64,000 nt of DNA, taken from the NCBI RefSeq assembly GCF_022095615.2, contig NZ_CP155559.1:3593501-3657500 (forward strand), read 5' to 3'. Source of the stretch: Bacillus thuringiensis (GTDB lineage Bacteria; Bacillota; Bacilli; Bacillales; Bacillaceae_G). Positions 10,302 to 21,191 of the stretch are shown piece by piece. A program made the position numbers and the translations under genes. The notes under the pieces are model-generated. The model was given only the letters and a program-made list of their open reading frames with translations, was not told where the DNA came from and ran no database searches. The number at the start of each line of letters is the position of its first letter. The first letter of the stretch is position 1.

Positions 10302-10574
10302 TTATTTCGACTCCTTCTCAACAAGCTCAAGAAGCTCTTCGTATAGAGAACCGTCGATTTTCGCTTTTAGATGATGTTCCAAAACATTTTTCTTTTGGGC
10401 TTGAAGAATACTTTCTTTATCTTTTGATAAATAAGCACCTCGTCCTGATTTCTTTCCAGTTAAATCAATGGACACTTCTCCCTCTTTGGAACGAACAATG
10501 CGAACGAGCTCTCGTTTTGATTTCATTTCTTGCGTTGCAACACATTTTCGTAACGGAACTTTTCGATTGCTCAT
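10302..10574 (-). CDS. rnpM: YlxR/RnpM family RNA-binding protein
   Basis: 90 aa from the ATG at 10574 (MSNRKVPLRKC). Earlier in-frame GTG and ATG codons at 10583 and 10580 lie in or next to the AGAGGTG ribosome binding site, so I prefer the third start. The family core RKCVATQEMKSKRELVRIVR and GKKSGRGAYLS is clear. The B. subtilis homologue has been reported to bind RNase P RNA and modulate its activity (RnpM). The gene sits between nusA (11 bp upstream) and ylxQ. Confidence 0.9.
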   Translation of the reverse strand: MSNRKVPLRKCVATQEMKSKRELVRIVRSKEGEVSIDLTGKKSGRGAYLSKDKESILQAQKKNVLEHHLKAKIDGSLYEELLELVEKESK

Positions 10575-10585
10575 ACTCATCACCT

Positions 10586-11692
10586 CTATTCGATTTCGTC
10601 TTCAACTGAATCGAATCCGAATGCGATTACGCTATCTTCTTCTGTTACAATACCAAGTTGTTTCGCATCAGACTCACTCTTAATATCAATTTTCCAACCT
10701 GTTAATTTAGCTGCAAGACGTGCATTTTGTCCACGCTTACCAATAGCTAATGACAGTTGGTGGTCTGGAACAACAACAGTTGTTGCTTTTTCTTCTTCAT
10801 CTACAAGCACTTTAACAACTTGTGATGGGCTTAAAGCATTTGCAACATATTCTACTGGATCATTTGACCAGCGAACGATGTCAATCTTTTCGCCTTTTAG
10901 TTCGTCTACAATGCGTTGTACACGTTGTCCTTTCGGTCCTACACAAGAACCTACTGGATCAACATCAATGTTCTCTGCATGTACAGAAATTTTAGAGCGA
11001 TCGCCTGCTTCACGTGCTACAGAACGAATTTCAACAGTTCCATCATAAATTTCAGGAACTTCCATTTCGAATAAACGTTTTAAAAGACCAGGATGTGTAC
11101 GTGATACGTAAATTTGTGGTCCTTTCGTTGTTTTTTCTACTTTCGTAATGAATACGCGAATACGATCATGTGGTTTGTACTGTTCGTTTGGCATTTGCTC
11201 ACTTACAGGTAATAAAGCTTCTACTTTCCCTAAGCTTACATAGATGAAACGAGCATCTTGACGTTGTACGATACCCACCATGATATCTTCTTCACGGTCA
11301 CTAAACTCAGAGTAAATAACACCACGCTCTGCTTCGCGCACTCGTTGTGTTACAACCTGTTTTGCAGTTTGTGCTGCAATACGACCGAAATCTTTTGGTG
11401 TTACTTCAATTTCTAGTACGTCACCATCTTGATAGTTTGGATTAATTTGTCTTGCTTCTTCAACAGAAATTTCAAGACGTGGATCAAACACATTATCAAC
11501 AACGTCTTTACGTGCTAAAACTTGAATTGTTCCCACTTCTGGGTTAAAGCTCACACGAACGTTTTGTGCTTGGTTAAAATTGCGTTTATAAGCAGAGATT
11601 AACGCTGCTTCAATCGCATCAATAATAATATCTTTGCTAATTCCTTTTTCTGACTCTAATACGAGCAAGGCATCTAACAACTCAGTGCTCAT
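10586..11692 (-). CDS. nusA: Transcription termination/antitermination factor NusA
   Basis: RNA polymerase-binding factor that stimulates pausing and intrinsic termination. 368 aa in the short Gram-positive form: an N-terminal RNAP-binding domain (about 1-125), S1 (about 135-200), KH1 (about 230-280, VGPKGQRVQRIVDEL) and KH2 (about 300-345, AIGKRGQNARLAAKL). It lacks the C-terminal AR repeats of E. coli NusA, which is normal for bacilli. The ATG at 11692 has GGGGG upstream. It is the second gene of the rimP operon, whose long leader with terminator-like hairpins suggests feedback by NusA. Confidence 0.98.
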   Translation of the reverse strand: MSTELLDALLVLESEKGISKDIIIDAIEAALISAYKRNFNQAQNVRVSFNPEVGTIQVLARKDVVDNVFDPRLEISVEEARQINPNYQDGDVLEIEVTPKDFGRIAAQTAKQVVTQRVREAERGVIYSEFSDREEDIMVGIVQRQDARFIYVSLGKVEALLPVSEQMPNEQYKPHDRIRVFITKVEKTTKGPQIYVSRTHPGLLKRLFEMEVPEIYDGTVEIRSVAREAGDRSKISVHAENIDVDPVGSCVGPKGQRVQRIVDELKGEKIDIVRWSNDPVEYVANALSPSQVVKVLVDEEEKATTVVVPDHQLSLAIGKRGQNARLAAKLTGWKIDIKSESDAKQLGIVTEEDSVIAFGFDSVEDEIE

Positions 11693-11709
11693 GAAGATCC
11701 CCCTTCTAA

Positions 11710-12180
11710 CTAAAACGTAACAGCAAGTCGCGCATTTGCAACTTTATCCATTGGAATTTGGATTTCTTTTTTACGTGTTTTAATTGTTAATAATAGTGTA
11801 ATTGTAGTACCGTCGTAGGAAAGTAGCTTTCCTTCAAACATTTTTTCACCATCAATCGGCTCATATGTTTTAATTGCCACTTGTTTTCCTACCGCTTGCT
11901 GGAAGTCTTTCTCTTTCTTTAATGGGCGTTCCGCTCCAGGAGATGATACATCCAAAAAGTAAAGATGAGGAATTGGATCCTCTTTATCTAAAGCTTCGCT
12001 TAAACGTTCACTTACCGCACCGCATTCTTCAATGTCGACTCCCTTTTCAGAATCGATGAATACGCGTAAGAACCAGTCTTGTCCTTCTTGCACATACTCT
12101 ACATCTACAAGTTCAAGATTTAACTCTTCAACGATTGGCTGCGCAAATGCTTCTACAACTTCTGTGACTTTCTTATCCAT
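11710..12180 (-). CDS. rimP: Ribosome maturation factor RimP
   Basis: 30S assembly factor acting at the S12/central pseudoknot stage. 156 aa from the ATG at 12180 ([15 protein letters not shown]), with AAGGAGG 7 bases upstream. An upstream ATG at 12204 would add 8 residues but has no ribosome binding site. Conserved stretches [20 protein letters not shown] and [15 protein letters not shown] identify the family. First gene of the operon rimP-nusA-ylxR-ylxQ-infB-ylxP-rbfA-truB-ribF. Confidence 0.96.
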   Translation of the reverse strand: MDKKVTEVVEAFAQPIVEELNLELVDVEYVQEGQDWFLRVFIDSEKGVDIEECGAVSERLSEALDKEDPIPHLYFLDVSSPGAERPLKKEKDFQQAVGKQVAIKTYEPIDGEKMFEGKLLSYDGTTITLLLTIKTRKKEIQIPMDKVANARLAVTF

Positions 12181-12215
12181 AAACAGCCTCCTTCCTGCCG
12201 CCATGTACCATTTAC

Positions 12216-12247
12216 AAGAAAAGACCTCCGTTCATAAAAACGGTCCA
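12216..12247 (-). terminator. Attenuator-like hairpin just before rimP
   Basis: On the minus strand GGACCGTT and AACGGAGGTC form an imperfect stem with a TTTATG loop followed by TTTTCTT. It sits 36 bases before the rimP start codon, so termination here would switch off the operon. Confidence 0.7.
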
Positions 12248-12270
12248 TCTTATTCTTTCTCGTTAGCTAA

Positions 12271-12296
12271 CAAAAGCCCCTGCCATTTAGCAGGGA
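12271..12296 (-). terminator. Second attenuator-like hairpin in the rimP leader
   Basis: The minus-strand stem CCCTGC/GCAGGG with loop TAAATG is followed by GCTTTTGTT. It is upstream of the other leader terminator, giving two tandem stop signals. Confidence 0.7.
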
Positions 12297-12306
12297 ATAT
12301 CTGTCT

Positions 12307-12316
12307 TAGTATTACC
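12307..12316 (-). repeat. GGTAATACTA element, copy 2 (rimP leader)
   Basis: Exact 10-mer GGTAATACTA on the minus strand, directly before the CCCTGC hairpin. Shared with the regions upstream of pnp and rpsB. Confidence 0.6.
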
Positions 12317-12404
12317 AAATTTAAGAAGTAAAACTTGTAACAAAATATGTATATACGACAGAAATTTCTTACCTCTCCACATCAATAAAACGTAGATAGT
12401 AACA

Positions 12405-12432
12405 CGAAAGAGTGGGTTTCCCCACTCTTTTT
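12405..12432 (-). terminator. Hairpin after polC, inside the rimP leader
   Basis: A perfect 10-bp stem AAAGAGTGGG/CCCACTCTTT. The long T-run is on the plus strand, so it is a weaker terminator in the minus direction. It lies downstream of the rimP promoter, so it would be both the polC end signal and the first hairpin of the rimP leader. Confidence 0.6.
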
Positions 12433-12469
12433 TTTACACAATATACATGACATGGTTATCTCGGTTAAT

Positions 12470-12498
12470 AGTATACCATAGCAAATGTTGATTTGCAA
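12470..12498 (-). promoter_or_regulatory. Sigma-A promoter of the rimP-nusA-infB operon
   Basis: The minus strand reads TTGCAA, 17 bases, TATACT. It lies right behind the polC stop codon and about 290 bp before rimP. Confidence 0.8.
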
Positions 12499-12514
12499 AG
12501 ACTTTTCCTACCTA

Positions 12515-15500
12515 TTAGAACAGTGATAACTGGTTTTGATCAGGTAGATCGCCTAAGCAACCTTGACTATCTAAATACTCAATAATTGTTTTCGAAACCT
12601 TACTGCGCTGCTGTAAATCTTCTTTTGATAAGAAATCTCCATTTTTGCGTGCTTCTACAATACTTAAAGCTGCGTTTGTACCAAGTCCAGGCACTGCATT
12701 AAATGGAGGAATTAAAGTATCCCCATCAATAATAAATTCTGTTGCATGCGAACGGTATAAATCAACCTTTTGGAATGAGTATCCACGCTCACACATTTCA
12801 AGTGTCATTTCTAGTACTGTCAATAAACTTTTCTCTTTCGGCGCTGCATCCAAACCTTTTTGCGCAATTTCATCAATTCTTACACGTATAGATGCTGAAC
12901 CTTTCGCCATCGCCTCTATATCAAAATCATCTGCACGAACTGTAAAGTATGCCGCATAGAATAGAAGCGCGAAATGTACTTTAAAGTATGCAATACGTAC
13001 AGCCATAAGTACGTAAGCAGCCGCATGGGCTTTAGGGAACATGTACTTAATTTTCTTACATGAATCAATATACCAACCTGGTACATTATTACTTTTCATG
13101 TCATCTTCCCATTCTTCTGGTACACCTTTACCTTTACGAACTGACTCCATGATTTTGAAGGCTAATGATGGATCTAAGCCTTGATAGATTAAATATACCA
13201 TGATGTCATCACGACAACCGATAACTTCACTTAGCGTACATGTACCGTTATAAATTAACTCGTTTGCATTACCAAGCCATACGTCTGTACCATGTGATAG
13301 TCCAGAAATTTGGACTAACTCAGAGAATGTCGTAGGTTTCGTCTCTTCTAACATCTGCCTTACGAATTTCGTACCAAACTCTGGTATACCAAGTGTACCT
13401 GTTTTACAGTTAATTTGTTCTTCCGTTACCCCTAATGATTCTGGGCCTGAGAAAATTTTCATTACTTCTGGATCGTCTGTCGGGATGGTTTTCGGATCAA
13501 TACCACTTAAATCTTGTAACATACGAATAACAGTCGGATCATCGTGTCCTAGTATATCAAGTTTCAATAAATTATCATGAATGGAGTGGAAATCAAAGTG
13601 TGTTGTTCTCCACTCAGCCCCTATTGAATCCGCCGGAAACTGAATTGGTGAGAAATCAAAGATATCCATGTAATCTGGCACAACGATAATACCACCTGGA
13701 TGCTGTCCGGTTGTACGTTTTACGCCCGTACATCCTGCTACTAAGCGGTCAATCTCTGCATTTCGAATCGTTAAATTATGATCATTTGCATAACCTTTTA
13801 CATATCCATAAGCCGTTTTTTCCGCAACTGTACCTATTGTACCCGCACGGTATACATAATCTTCACCGAACAATACTTTCGTATAGTTATGGGCACGTGG
13901 TTGGTATTCCCCGGAGAAGTTCAGATCGATATCGGGTACCTTATCTCCTTTAAATCCAAGGAACGTTTCGAACGGAATATCATGTCCATCTTTCACGTAT
14001 GGAACATTACATGCAGGACATTCTTTATCCGGCAAGTCAAAACCAGAACCTACAGAACCATCATTAAAGAATTCTGATTGCTTACACTTCGGACATACAT
14101 AGTGTGGTGGTAATGGGTTTACTTCTGTAATTTCCATCATCGTTGCAACGAATGATGAACCTACCGATCCACGCGAACCTACTAAATATCCGTCTACTAA
14201 CGATTTTTTCACAAGCTTATGTGAAATTAAATAAATTACGGCAAATCCATGCCCAATAATACTTTTTAATTCTTTTTCTAAACGCGCTTCTACAATTTCA
14301 GGTAACTCTTCACCATAAATGCTACGCGCCATTTTATAACTCATGTCACGCGTCTCATCATCTGCACCTTCAATTTTCGGTGTATATAGATCATCTTTCA
14401 CTGGATGAACATCCCCAATTAATGATGCAACCTTTTGTGTATTCGTTACAACAATTTCTTTCGCTACGTCTTCACCTAAGAATGAAAAACACTCTAACAT
14501 TTCATCCGTTGTACGGAAATGTACAGGCGGTAATGAATGTCGGTTTAACGGATTGGCTCCGCCCTGCGAACTGACTAAAATTTTGCGATACATCGCATCC
14601 TCTGGGTCTATATAATGCACGTTTCCTGTAGCAACAACTAGTTTATCTAACGTCTCACCTAGTTTTACTAAGTTAGAAATAATTGTTTTTAATTGCCCCT
14701 CATCTCGAACAAGTTCACGCTCTACTAAATGACGTAACACCTCTGGAGGCATTACTTCAATGTAATCATAGAACTGCGCAATTTCTTCTACCTCTTCAGG
14801 AGCTTTTTGCATCATCGCCTCAAACACTTCACCTTTATCACAAGCCGTTCCTACTAAAATTCCTTCACGATATTTTTTTAATAGTGACCTTGGTACTCGT
14901 GGTACACGGTAAAAGTAATTTAGGTGAGAATAGGAAACAAGTTTATATAAATTTTTCAATCCTACATCCGATGTCGCAAGTAACGTCATATGACTTGGAC
15001 GTCCACGCTTATACGCATCCCCTTGCCCCATGCTATCATTTAATTGATCGTGATATTCAAATCCCTTTTCAATCACATCTTTTAACATTTTCACAAGTAA
15101 GTATCCCGTTGCTTCTGTATCATAAATCGCACGGTGATGTTGCGTTAATTCAATATCAAGCTTTTTACACATCGTGTTTAATCGATGGTTTTTCATTTCC
15201 GGGAATAAGAATCTTGCAAGTTCTAACGTATCAATAACAGGATTATTCGTTTTTTCTAATCCAGCCTTTTTAAAACCTACGTTAATAAAACCCATATCAA
15301 AACTTGCGTTATGAGCAACAAGTGTATGGTCGCCCATCCATTTTTCAAACTTTTTAAACACTTCGTCCACTTCTGGTGCATCCGTTAACATATCATCTGT
15401 AATACCTGTTAATTCAATAATCGTCGCAGATAATGGTTGATGTGGGTTTGCGAAAGATTCAAAGCGGTCAATAATTTCGCCGCCTTTTACTTTTACAGCC

Positions 15501-16816
15501 GCTAACTCGATAACAGTATCATATACAGCTGATAAACCTGTCGTCTCAACGTCGAAAACAACATACGTTTCCTCTGCAAGTAAACGATGCGCTTCGTTAT
15601 ATGCAATCGGTACACCATCATTAACTAAATTCGCTTCTACACCATATATAACTTTAACCCCAGCCTTTTTACCCGCAGAATATGCCTCTGGGAAAGACTG
15701 CGCAACAGCATGGTCTGTAACAGCGATTGCCTCATGTCCCCATTTCCCTGCTTGGGCAACAAGTCTAGAAACAGGAGTAACAGCGTCCATTTGGCTCATC
15801 GGTGTGTGAAGATGCAGCTCTACACGTTTTTCACCTTCTGGCGCTTTATCTTTACGAGACGGTCCTGTTATTTCATTTATATCATTTGCAATCATTACTA
15901 AATCTCGAACGAATGTATCATTTTGAACAGAACCACGCGCTTTCACCCACATTCCTTTTTTCAAGGACTGCAACATTGGAATATCTTCTTTGTCACGTGA
16001 GAACATTTTGATCATAATAGAATCCGTATAATCTGTTATTTTTAAAGTTAATAACGTACGACCACTACGAAGTTCTTTCGTTTCTACATGGAAGACATAC
16101 CCTTGAACTGTTTTTCTTCTTTCTTCATCTTGAATTTCTCGCATCGGTGTAATCTCTTCGTCTGGCTTAATAAGATACCCGAGTGTGACCGGTCCTTCAT
16201 GCACAACGCTACTTTCTTCAGCTTGCTTCTTCGCCATTTCTTCCATAGCTTGTATAACACGTTCACGATCTTCTTGCTGCGTTTGCTCACGAAACTTTTG
16301 CATTTCTTCTGTATTTTGCTGTATATGTGTGTCTAACTGAAAACGCGGGAATCCAAAAGTTTCGTATTGATCCCCTACTGGTTTCGCTACGTTTTTCTTT
16401 AAAGCAGTAGATTCCAGCTCATTATTCACATTTATTAGCAACTTCACTCCATTCACCTGCGGAAGCTGCTTCTTTAAGTAAGCAAACATAGGTGAAAATG
16501 TAATTCGTTCCGTACAAAGTGGCCAATACGCCCTCACTTCTTCTTCTGTAAATTGTTTATTCTCTGTTTCTAATGCAAATGTTGTTCTTGCAATATGAGA
16601 AAATGATTGCTTAAGCTTTGTTTCTAGCAATTCATATAATTCTGTAGGCAAAATACGTGGCACTTGTAAATCAAAATGCCAACTTTTATTCACTTTATCA
16701 ATAACGAGCCTTTCAATACCACCACCTTGTAAATATTGATTTATAAGGTCGTCTGGTATTTGCAACTGCTGGAGCAAGATTTGAAATCGCTCTTGTTGTT
16801 CGTTTGTTAAAGACAT
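12515..16816 (-). CDS. polC: DNA polymerase III alpha subunit, Gram-positive PolC type
   Basis: Main replicative polymerase with built-in proofreading. 1433 aa: an N-terminal domain, an OB fold (about 235-320), PHP domain parts ([24 protein letters not shown]), an inserted DEDD exonuclease beginning at [11 protein letters not shown] (about 420) with HNASFD and [11 protein letters not shown], zinc-binding CPKCKQ and CPACN pairs, the palm with [11 protein letters not shown], and a C-terminal duplicated HhH region. I chose the ATG at 16816, with GGAAGGAG 7 bases upstream, rather than the GTG two codons earlier. A TATAAT-like -10 is seen about 30 bp before the start but no good -35. proS is next upstream. 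Confidence 0.98.
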   Translation of the reverse strand: MSLTNEQQERFQILLQQLQIPDDLINQYLQGGGIERLVIDKVNKSWHFDLQVPRILPTELYELLETKLKQSFSHIARTTFALETENKQFTEEEVRAYWPLCTERITFSPMFAYLKKQLPQVNGVKLLINVNNELESTALKKNVAKPVGDQYETFGFPRFQLDTHIQQNTEEMQKFREQTQQEDRERVIQAMEEMAKKQAEESSVVHEGPVTLGYLIKPDEEITPMREIQDEERRKTVQGYVFHVETKELRSGRTLLTLKITDYTDSIMIKMFSRDKEDIPMLQSLKKGMWVKARGSVQNDTFVRDLVMIANDINEITGPSRKDKAPEGEKRVELHLHTPMSQMDAVTPVSRLVAQAGKWGHEAIAVTDHAVAQSFPEAYSAGKKAGVKVIYGVEANLVNDGVPIAYNEAHRLLAEETYVVFDVETTGLSAVYDTVIELAAVKVKGGEIIDRFESFANPHQPLSATIIELTGITDDMLTDAPEVDEVFKKFEKWMGDHTLVAHNASFDMGFINVGFKKAGLEKTNNPVIDTLELARFLFPEMKNHRLNTMCKKLDIELTQHHRAIYDTEATGYLLVKMLKDVIEKGFEYHDQLNDSMGQGDAYKRGRPSHMTLLATSDVGLKNLYKLVSYSHLNYFYRVPRVPRSLLKKYREGILVGTACDKGEVFEAMMQKAPEEVEEIAQFYDYIEVMPPEVLRHLVERELVRDEGQLKTIISNLVKLGETLDKLVVATGNVHYIDPEDAMYRKILVSSQGGANPLNRHSLPPVHFRTTDEMLECFSFLGEDVAKEIVVTNTQKVASLIGDVHPVKDDLYTPKIEGADDETRDMSYKMARSIYGEELPEIVEARLEKELKSIIGHGFAVIYLISHKLVKKSLVDGYLVGSRGSVGSSFVATMMEITEVNPLPPHYVCPKCKQSEFFNDGSVGSGFDLPDKECPACNVPYVKDGHDIPFETFLGFKGDKVPDIDLNFSGEYQPRAHNYTKVLFGEDYVYRAGTIGTVAEKTAYGYVKGYANDHNLTIRNAEIDRLVAGCTGVKRTTGQHPGGIIVVPDYMDIFDFSPIQFPADSIGAEWRTTHFDFHSIHDNLLKLDILGHDDPTVIRMLQDLSGIDPKTIPTDDPEVMKIFSGPESLGVTEEQINCKTGTLGIPEFGTKFVRQMLEETKPTTFSELVQISGLSHGTDVWLGNANELIYNGTCTLSEVIGCRDDIMVYLIYQGLDPSLAFKIMESVRKGKGVPEEWEDDMKSNNVPGWYIDSCKKIKYMFPKAHAAAYVLMAVRIAYFKVHFALLFYAAYFTVRADDFDIEAMAKGSASIRVRIDEIAQKGLDAAPKEKSLLTVLEMTLEMCERGYSFQKVDLYRSHATEFIIDGDTLIPPFNAVPGLGTNAALSIVEARKNGDFLSKEDLQQRSKVSKTIIEYLDSQGCLGDLPDQNQLSLF

Positions 16817-16904
16817 AAGCACTCTCCTTCCATTTGCTATTATAAATTGAAACGTACTACAAAGAAAGATTTCTCCCTTCTTCTTTTACAAAATACGTTT
16901 ACAA

Positions 16905-16942
16905 AGAAAGAGAAGGTACCTCATTACGAGGTACCTCTTCTT
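16905..16942 (-). terminator. Terminator after proS
   Basis: Hairpin made of GAGGTACCTC and GAGGTACCTTCTC on the minus strand, overlapping the proS stop codon and followed by a pyrimidine-rich tract. It separates proS from polC. Confidence 0.8.
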
Positions 16943-18641
16943 ATTTTAAAATATTTGCAATATATGTTTGAAGTTCTTCTACTTTCACTTCTTCAGACTC
17001 GCCTGTAGCACGTACTTTCACTTCTACAATACCTTCGTCTGCTTTTTTACCAACTGTCACACGAACTGGAAGGCCGAATAAATCTGCATCTGCAAATTTA
17101 ACACCTGCACGTTCTGCACGATCATCTAGTAATACTTCGTACCCTTGCTCTTGTAATGAGTTGTAGATGTTTTCACCCATTTCACGTTGCGCATCAGATT
17201 TCATATTTACTGGAATTACATGCACATGGAATGGTGCTACAGCTTTTGGCCAAACTAAACCGTTCTCATCATTAAACTGCTCTGCGATTGCTGCCACTGT
17301 ACGAGATACACCGATACCGTAGCAACCCATAATAAGTGGTTGTGTTTTTCCGTTTTCATCTAGGAATGTTGCGTTCATCGCTTCACTATAACGTGTTCCT
17401 AATTTGAATACATGACCAACTTCAATTCCGCGTGCGAAAAGAATTGTTCCGTTTCCGTCTGGAGATTGGTCTCCTTCTTGAATGAAGCGTAAATCTATAT
17501 ATTGACTTACTTTAAAGTCGCGTTCTGGATTTACATTTACATAATGGAATCCTTCTTCGTTCGCTCCTGAACATCCGTTAACAATTGATGCTACAGCATG
17601 GTCAGCGATAATTTCGATATCACCTGTTACACCAATCGGTCCTAAAGAACCAACTTCACAGTTTAATAATTCTCTCACTTCTTCATGAGAAGCAAGCTCA
17701 ACAACTGAAGCGCCGTATACATTTTTCACTTTTACATCGTTTACTTCATGATCACCACGAACAAGTACAACTACTAATTTCTCATCTACTTTAAATACCA
17801 TAGACTTAATGCACTTGTCAGCTTCAATGTTTAAGAATGCAGATACTTCTTCAATTGCTTTTTGATCTGGTGTTGCTACTTTTTCAAGTGACTTTTCTGC
17901 TTCATCACTCTTCGTATACGTAGCTACCACAGGAGCCATTTCGATGTTTGCTGCATAATTAGATGTATCAGAGTATGCAATTGTATCTTCACCAACTTCA
18001 GATAATACCATAAATTCATGCGTATCTTTTCCGCCCATTGCTCCAGAGTCAGCAATAACTGCACGGAAATTCAAGCCACAACGAGCAAAAATGTTAGAGT
18101 ATGCTTTGTATAAACGATCATACACTTCATCTAAACTCTCTTGTGTAGCATGGAACGAGTATGCATCTTTCATTAGAAACTCTCTTCCGCGTAATAAACC
18201 GAAACGCGGTCTTTGTTCATCACGGAATTTTGTTTGAATTTGGTATAATGTTAACGGTAATTTTTTATATGATTTCACTTCATCACGTACAAGATCCGTA
18301 ATTACTTCTTCATGTGTCGCTCCTAATGCGAATTCACGAGCGTTACGATCTTTCATACGCATTAATTCAGATCCGTAAGAATACCAACGGCCTGATTCTT
18401 GCCATAATTCTGCAGCCTGCATCGCTGGCATTAATAATTCTACAGCTCCTGCGCGCTCCATTTCTTCTCGAACGATACGTTCTACTTTGTGTAGTACTTT
18501 TAATCCAAATGGTAGAAAACTATAAATACCAGAAGCATTTTGACGCATAAAACCTGCACGAAGTAATAACTGATGACTCTTAATCTCCGCATCAGCTGGA
18601 ACTTCACGTAATGTAGGACTGAATACCATACTTTGTTTCAT
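16941..18641 (-). CDS. proS: Prolyl-tRNA synthetase, bacterial type with editing domain
   Basis: Charges tRNA-Pro. 566 aa class II synthetase: motif 1 region ([19 protein letters not shown]), motif 2 with [25 protein letters not shown], an inserted Ala-Pro editing (INS/YbaK-like) domain at about 230-390, motif 3 ([13 protein letters not shown]) and a C-terminal anticodon-binding domain. The ATG at 18641 is preceded by GAGGTG. No T-box is visible in the 110-bp gap towards rseP; instead there is a terminator. The gene order proS-rseP-dxr-cdsA-uppS is conserved in Bacillus. Confidence 0.97.
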   Translation of the reverse strand: MKQSMVFSPTLREVPADAEIKSHQLLLRAGFMRQNASGIYSFLPFGLKVLHKVERIVREEMERAGAVELLMPAMQAAELWQESGRWYSYGSELMRMKDRNAREFALGATHEEVITDLVRDEVKSYKKLPLTLYQIQTKFRDEQRPRFGLLRGREFLMKDAYSFHATQESLDEVYDRLYKAYSNIFARCGLNFRAVIADSGAMGGKDTHEFMVLSEVGEDTIAYSDTSNYAANIEMAPVVATYTKSDEAEKSLEKVATPDQKAIEEVSAFLNIEADKCIKSMVFKVDEKLVVVLVRGDHEVNDVKVKNVYGASVVELASHEEVRELLNCEVGSLGPIGVTGDIEIIADHAVASIVNGCSGANEEGFHYVNVNPERDFKVSQYIDLRFIQEGDQSPDGNGTILFARGIEVGHVFKLGTRYSEAMNATFLDENGKTQPLIMGCYGIGVSRTVAAIAEQFNDENGLVWPKAVAPFHVHVIPVNMKSDAQREMGENIYNSLQEQGYEVLLDDRAERAGVKFADADLFGLPVRVTVGKKADEGIVEVKVRATGESEEVKVEELQTYIANILK

Positions 18642-18675
18642 TTATTCGCACCTCTTCATTTTACTCTTTTACGCA

Positions 18676-18712
18676 GTAAAACCCCTCACCTCGAGTTAGG
18701 TGAGGGATTTTA
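18676..18712 (-). terminator. Terminator between rseP and proS
   Basis: The minus-strand stem CCCTCACCT/AGGTGAGGGG is followed by TTTTACTG. It lies about 40 bp after the rseP stop. Confidence 0.85.
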
Positions 18713-18751
18713 TTCTACGAGCTCTATTTCATTTATAAGTTTCACTTTATT

Positions 18752-20014
18752 TTACAAGAAAAACTTACGAATGTCATTCCAAGTTACAACTAACATAAGT
18801 AACATTAATAATGCAAAACCAATAAAGTGAACCATTCCTTCTTTTTGACGGTCAATTGGTTTCCCTCGTAACGCTTCAATTAAGAAGAAGAACAAACGTC
18901 CACCGTCTAAAGCAGGGACTGGTAGTAAATTAAATAAACCAAGGTTAATACTTAAAACTGCTGCTAAACTTAATACACGCGTAAATCCATAATCTACAAC
19001 TTGATCTGTTAGATTATAAATTCCTACTGGACCTGACAACTCATTAATAGAGAATTGACCAGTTACTAATTTCACAAGTGAATCAAAAATTAGTTTTGTC
19101 CATTGGTATGTTTGTTCAAAACCTGATTTAATAGAACCCATTACTGTTTTCTCTACTGGAGAGTAAACACCAATTCTACCTACTTCGTCTTTTCCTTCTT
19201 TATCGAGCGTTGGCGTTACTTTTACATTAAACTGTTCACTATCACGCTTTACTTGTAACGTAATTTCTTTATTTGGATTTTCACGTACAATGGTAACAAC
19301 TTCTTTCCATGTACTTGTGTTTTTCCCATCGATTGCTTGAATTGTATCATTTTCTTTTAATCCAGCTTGCTGTGCTGCACTATTATCCATCACTTTTCCG
19401 ACCATTGGCTTGTCAACAGGAACACCTTGTACAAATCCTAGAATCACAAAAATAACAAATGCTAAAATGAAGTTCATTGCAGGACCCGCAAAGATTGTTA
19501 AAGCACGTTGACCCAATTTCTTGGAGCCAAACTGCCTATTATACGGAGCAATTTGAATTTCTTCACCAGCAGTAATGATACGAGCCTTTTCATTCACTCG
19601 GAATGTTTGAAGCTCTTCCTCGTACTCTTCATAGCCCGAAATTGTTAAATTATGCTCTAAATCAGCTTGTTCGACTTCAATGACACGAACATTTGGATAC
19701 TTTTCATATCCATCAAAAACTAATTTCGCAACTTCGTCTTTTTCATTTAATACAAGGCCAACCTTTTTCCCAGGCTTTAACTCAACTGTGTCTGCATCCT
19801 CGCCAGCCATTCTTACATAGCCACCAAGGGGCAGTAATCGAATCGTATACACCGTTTCATTCTTTTCAAATGAGAATATTTTCGGACCAAAACCAATCGC
19901 AAACTCACGGCATAAAATACCTGCTCTTTTTGCGAAATATAGATGCCCTAGCTCATGGAAAAATACGAGTGCACCGAAAATTAGTATAAAGGCAATCGCT
20001 GTATTCAATTCCAT
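18752..20014 (-). CDS. rseP: Site-2 intramembrane metalloprotease RseP/RasP
   Basis: Membrane zinc protease that cuts anti-sigma factors (RsiW in B. subtilis) and remnant signal peptides inside the bilayer. 420 aa: HELGH zinc motif at 20-24 in the first membrane helix, a cytoplasmic insert, a PDZ domain (about 195-275, VMDNSAAQQAGLKENDTI) and the third ligand motif NLLPVPALDGGR near the C-terminus, followed by a last membrane segment. I took the ATG at 20014, two codons inside the longest frame, since the upstream GTG lies in the AAAGGTGG ribosome binding site. It follows dxr by 11 bp. Confidence 0.96.
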   Translation of the reverse strand: MELNTAIAFILIFGALVFFHELGHLYFAKRAGILCREFAIGFGPKIFSFEKNETVYTIRLLPLGGYVRMAGEDADTVELKPGKKVGLVLNEKDEVAKLVFDGYEKYPNVRVIEVEQADLEHNLTISGYEEYEEELQTFRVNEKARIITAGEEIQIAPYNRQFGSKKLGQRALTIFAGPAMNFILAFVIFVILGFVQGVPVDKPMVGKVMDNSAAQQAGLKENDTIQAIDGKNTSTWKEVVTIVRENPNKEITLQVKRDSEQFNVKVTPTLDKEGKDEVGRIGVYSPVEKTVMGSIKSGFEQTYQWTKLIFDSLVKLVTGQFSINELSGPVGIYNLTDQVVDYGFTRVLSLAAVLSINLGLFNLLPVPALDGGRLFFFLIEALRGKPIDRQKEGMVHFIGFALLMLLMLVVTWNDIRKFFL

Positions 20015-20025
20015 AACCACCTTTG

Positions 20026-21168
20026 CTAAATTTGTTCCATCACAAACCGTCTTGTGGTTGCATCAATTTCCAAAATTTCCTCTAAGCTCGGACGTGCAAT
20101 GACATTGTGATGGTTCATTGCTTTTTCAATGAGGTCTTCCACTGTTAAGAAACCAATTCTCTTTTGTAAAAAAGCTTCAACAGCTACTTCATTCGCTGCA
20201 TTCATTACAGCTGGCATACTTCCACCTGCTTTTCCAGCTTCATACGCAAAACGTAGGCAACGGAATCGTTCTTGGTTCATTTTCTCAAAATGCAACGTCC
20301 CTATTTCCCATAAATTTAACTGTTTTGTGTCTGAAAGAGGCAATCGATCAGGATATGTAAGTGCGTATTGAATTGGTACTCGCATATCAGGCGAGCCAAG
20401 CTGTGCCATTACACTACGATCTTCAAATTCAACCATAGAATGGATAATACTTTCTTTATGTAAAACAACATCGATTTGCTCATAAGGGATACCAAAAAGC
20501 CAATGTGCTTCAATTACTTCTAGCCCCTTATTCATCATTGTAGCAGAATCAATTGTAATTTTCGAACCCATTGACCAGTTTGGATGTCGAAGCGCATCTT
20601 CTACGGTCACATGATGCAATTCATCTCTCGTTTTATCACGGAAACTTCCACCGGAAGCCGTTATAATGAGTCGAGAAATTCTTTTTTCATTTTCACCATT
20701 CAAACATTGAAAAATAGCTGAATGTTCACTATCTACTGGAAGTAACGAAACATTATGTTTTCGTGCCGCTTCCATTACAAGATGCCCTGCAGTTACTAAC
20801 GTTTCTTTATTTGCAATTCCAATTGTTTTTTTCGCCTCAATTGCACGAAGTGTTGGTAACAACCCTACGCTACCTACAACAGCATTTACTACAATCTCCG
20901 CATCTGGATGTAATGCTACTTCTAAAAGCCCTTCACTACCATATACAACTTTTGTATTACCAGAGACAGCTTGTAATTTTAAAACATCTTCCTCTCTTTG
21001 CACAGAGACGATTTGCGGAGAAAATTCTTGAATTACCTTTACTGCGTAGTCAATATTTTTCCCTACAGAAAAAGCAACGAGACGGAATTGGTCTGGGTGC
21101 GAGCGTAATACATCTAAAGTTTGTGTACCAATTGATCCGCTTGCACCTAATAAACTAATGTTTTTCAT
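20026..21168 (-). CDS. dxr: 1-deoxy-D-xylulose 5-phosphate reductoisomerase
   Basis: Second step of the MEP isoprenoid pathway: DXP to MEP with NADPH. 380 aa. The N-terminal Rossmann motif [13 protein letters not shown] (8-20) binds NADPH; the metal and substrate motifs [13 protein letters not shown] and ASGGSFRD and the flexible loop [20 protein letters not shown] are intact. The ATG at 21168 has GAGGGGTTGG upstream. It sits between cdsA (23 bp upstream) and rseP; the pathway supplies precursors for the undecaprenyl synthesis of nearby uppS. Confidence 0.97.
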   Translation of the reverse strand: MKNISLLGASGSIGTQTLDVLRSHPDQFRLVAFSVGKNIDYAVKVIQEFSPQIVSVQREEDVLKLQAVSGNTKVVYGSEGLLEVALHPDAEIVVNAVVGSVGLLPTLRAIEAKKTIGIANKETLVTAGHLVMEAARKHNVSLLPVDSEHSAIFQCLNGENEKRISRLIITASGGSFRDKTRDELHHVTVEDALRHPNWSMGSKITIDSATMMNKGLEVIEAHWLFGIPYEQIDVVLHKESIIHSMVEFEDRSVMAQLGSPDMRVPIQYALTYPDRLPLSDTKQLNLWEIGTLHFEKMNQERFRCLRFAYEAGKAGGSMPAVMNAANEVAVEAFLQKRIGFLTVEDLIEKAMNHHNVIARPSLEEILEIDATTRRFVMEQI

Positions 21169-21191
21169 GACTCCAACCCCTCGTTCATTTA

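Larger units (their letters stand above)
12181..12469 (-). promoter_or_regulatory. Long rimP (nusA operon) leader RNA with three hairpins
   Basis: About 280 nt of transcribed leader between the -10 box at 12470-12475 and the rimP start. It holds no gene. Reading along the transcript there are three stem-loops: 12407-12430, 12271-12296 and 12216-12247, the last two ending in T-rich tracts like intrinsic terminators. The GGTAATACTA element lies between the first and second hairpins. In B. subtilis, NusA has been reported to autoregulate through termination in this leader, and the layout here fits that model. Confidence 0.7.

Noticed and set aside
12205..12514. Possible small gene or T-box in the polC-rimP gap
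   Set aside because: The gap is fully explained as promoter plus hairpin-rich leader. No AGGGTGGNACCGCG T-box sequence and no specifier-loop pattern was seen, and rimP is not a T-box gene.
14683..15237. 184-codon plus-strand open frame
   Set aside because: It lies fully inside polC on the other strand, has no ribosome binding site and a composition rich in Leu/His typical of an antisense shadow of a conserved gene.
16084..16290. 68-codon minus-strand frame inside polC
   Set aside because: Out-of-frame reading of the charged N-terminal polC region; no ribosome binding site.
16817..16940. T-box or riboswitch before polC or proS
   Set aside because: Only the proS terminator and a lone TATAAT-like hexamer are seen; no conserved riboswitch core.
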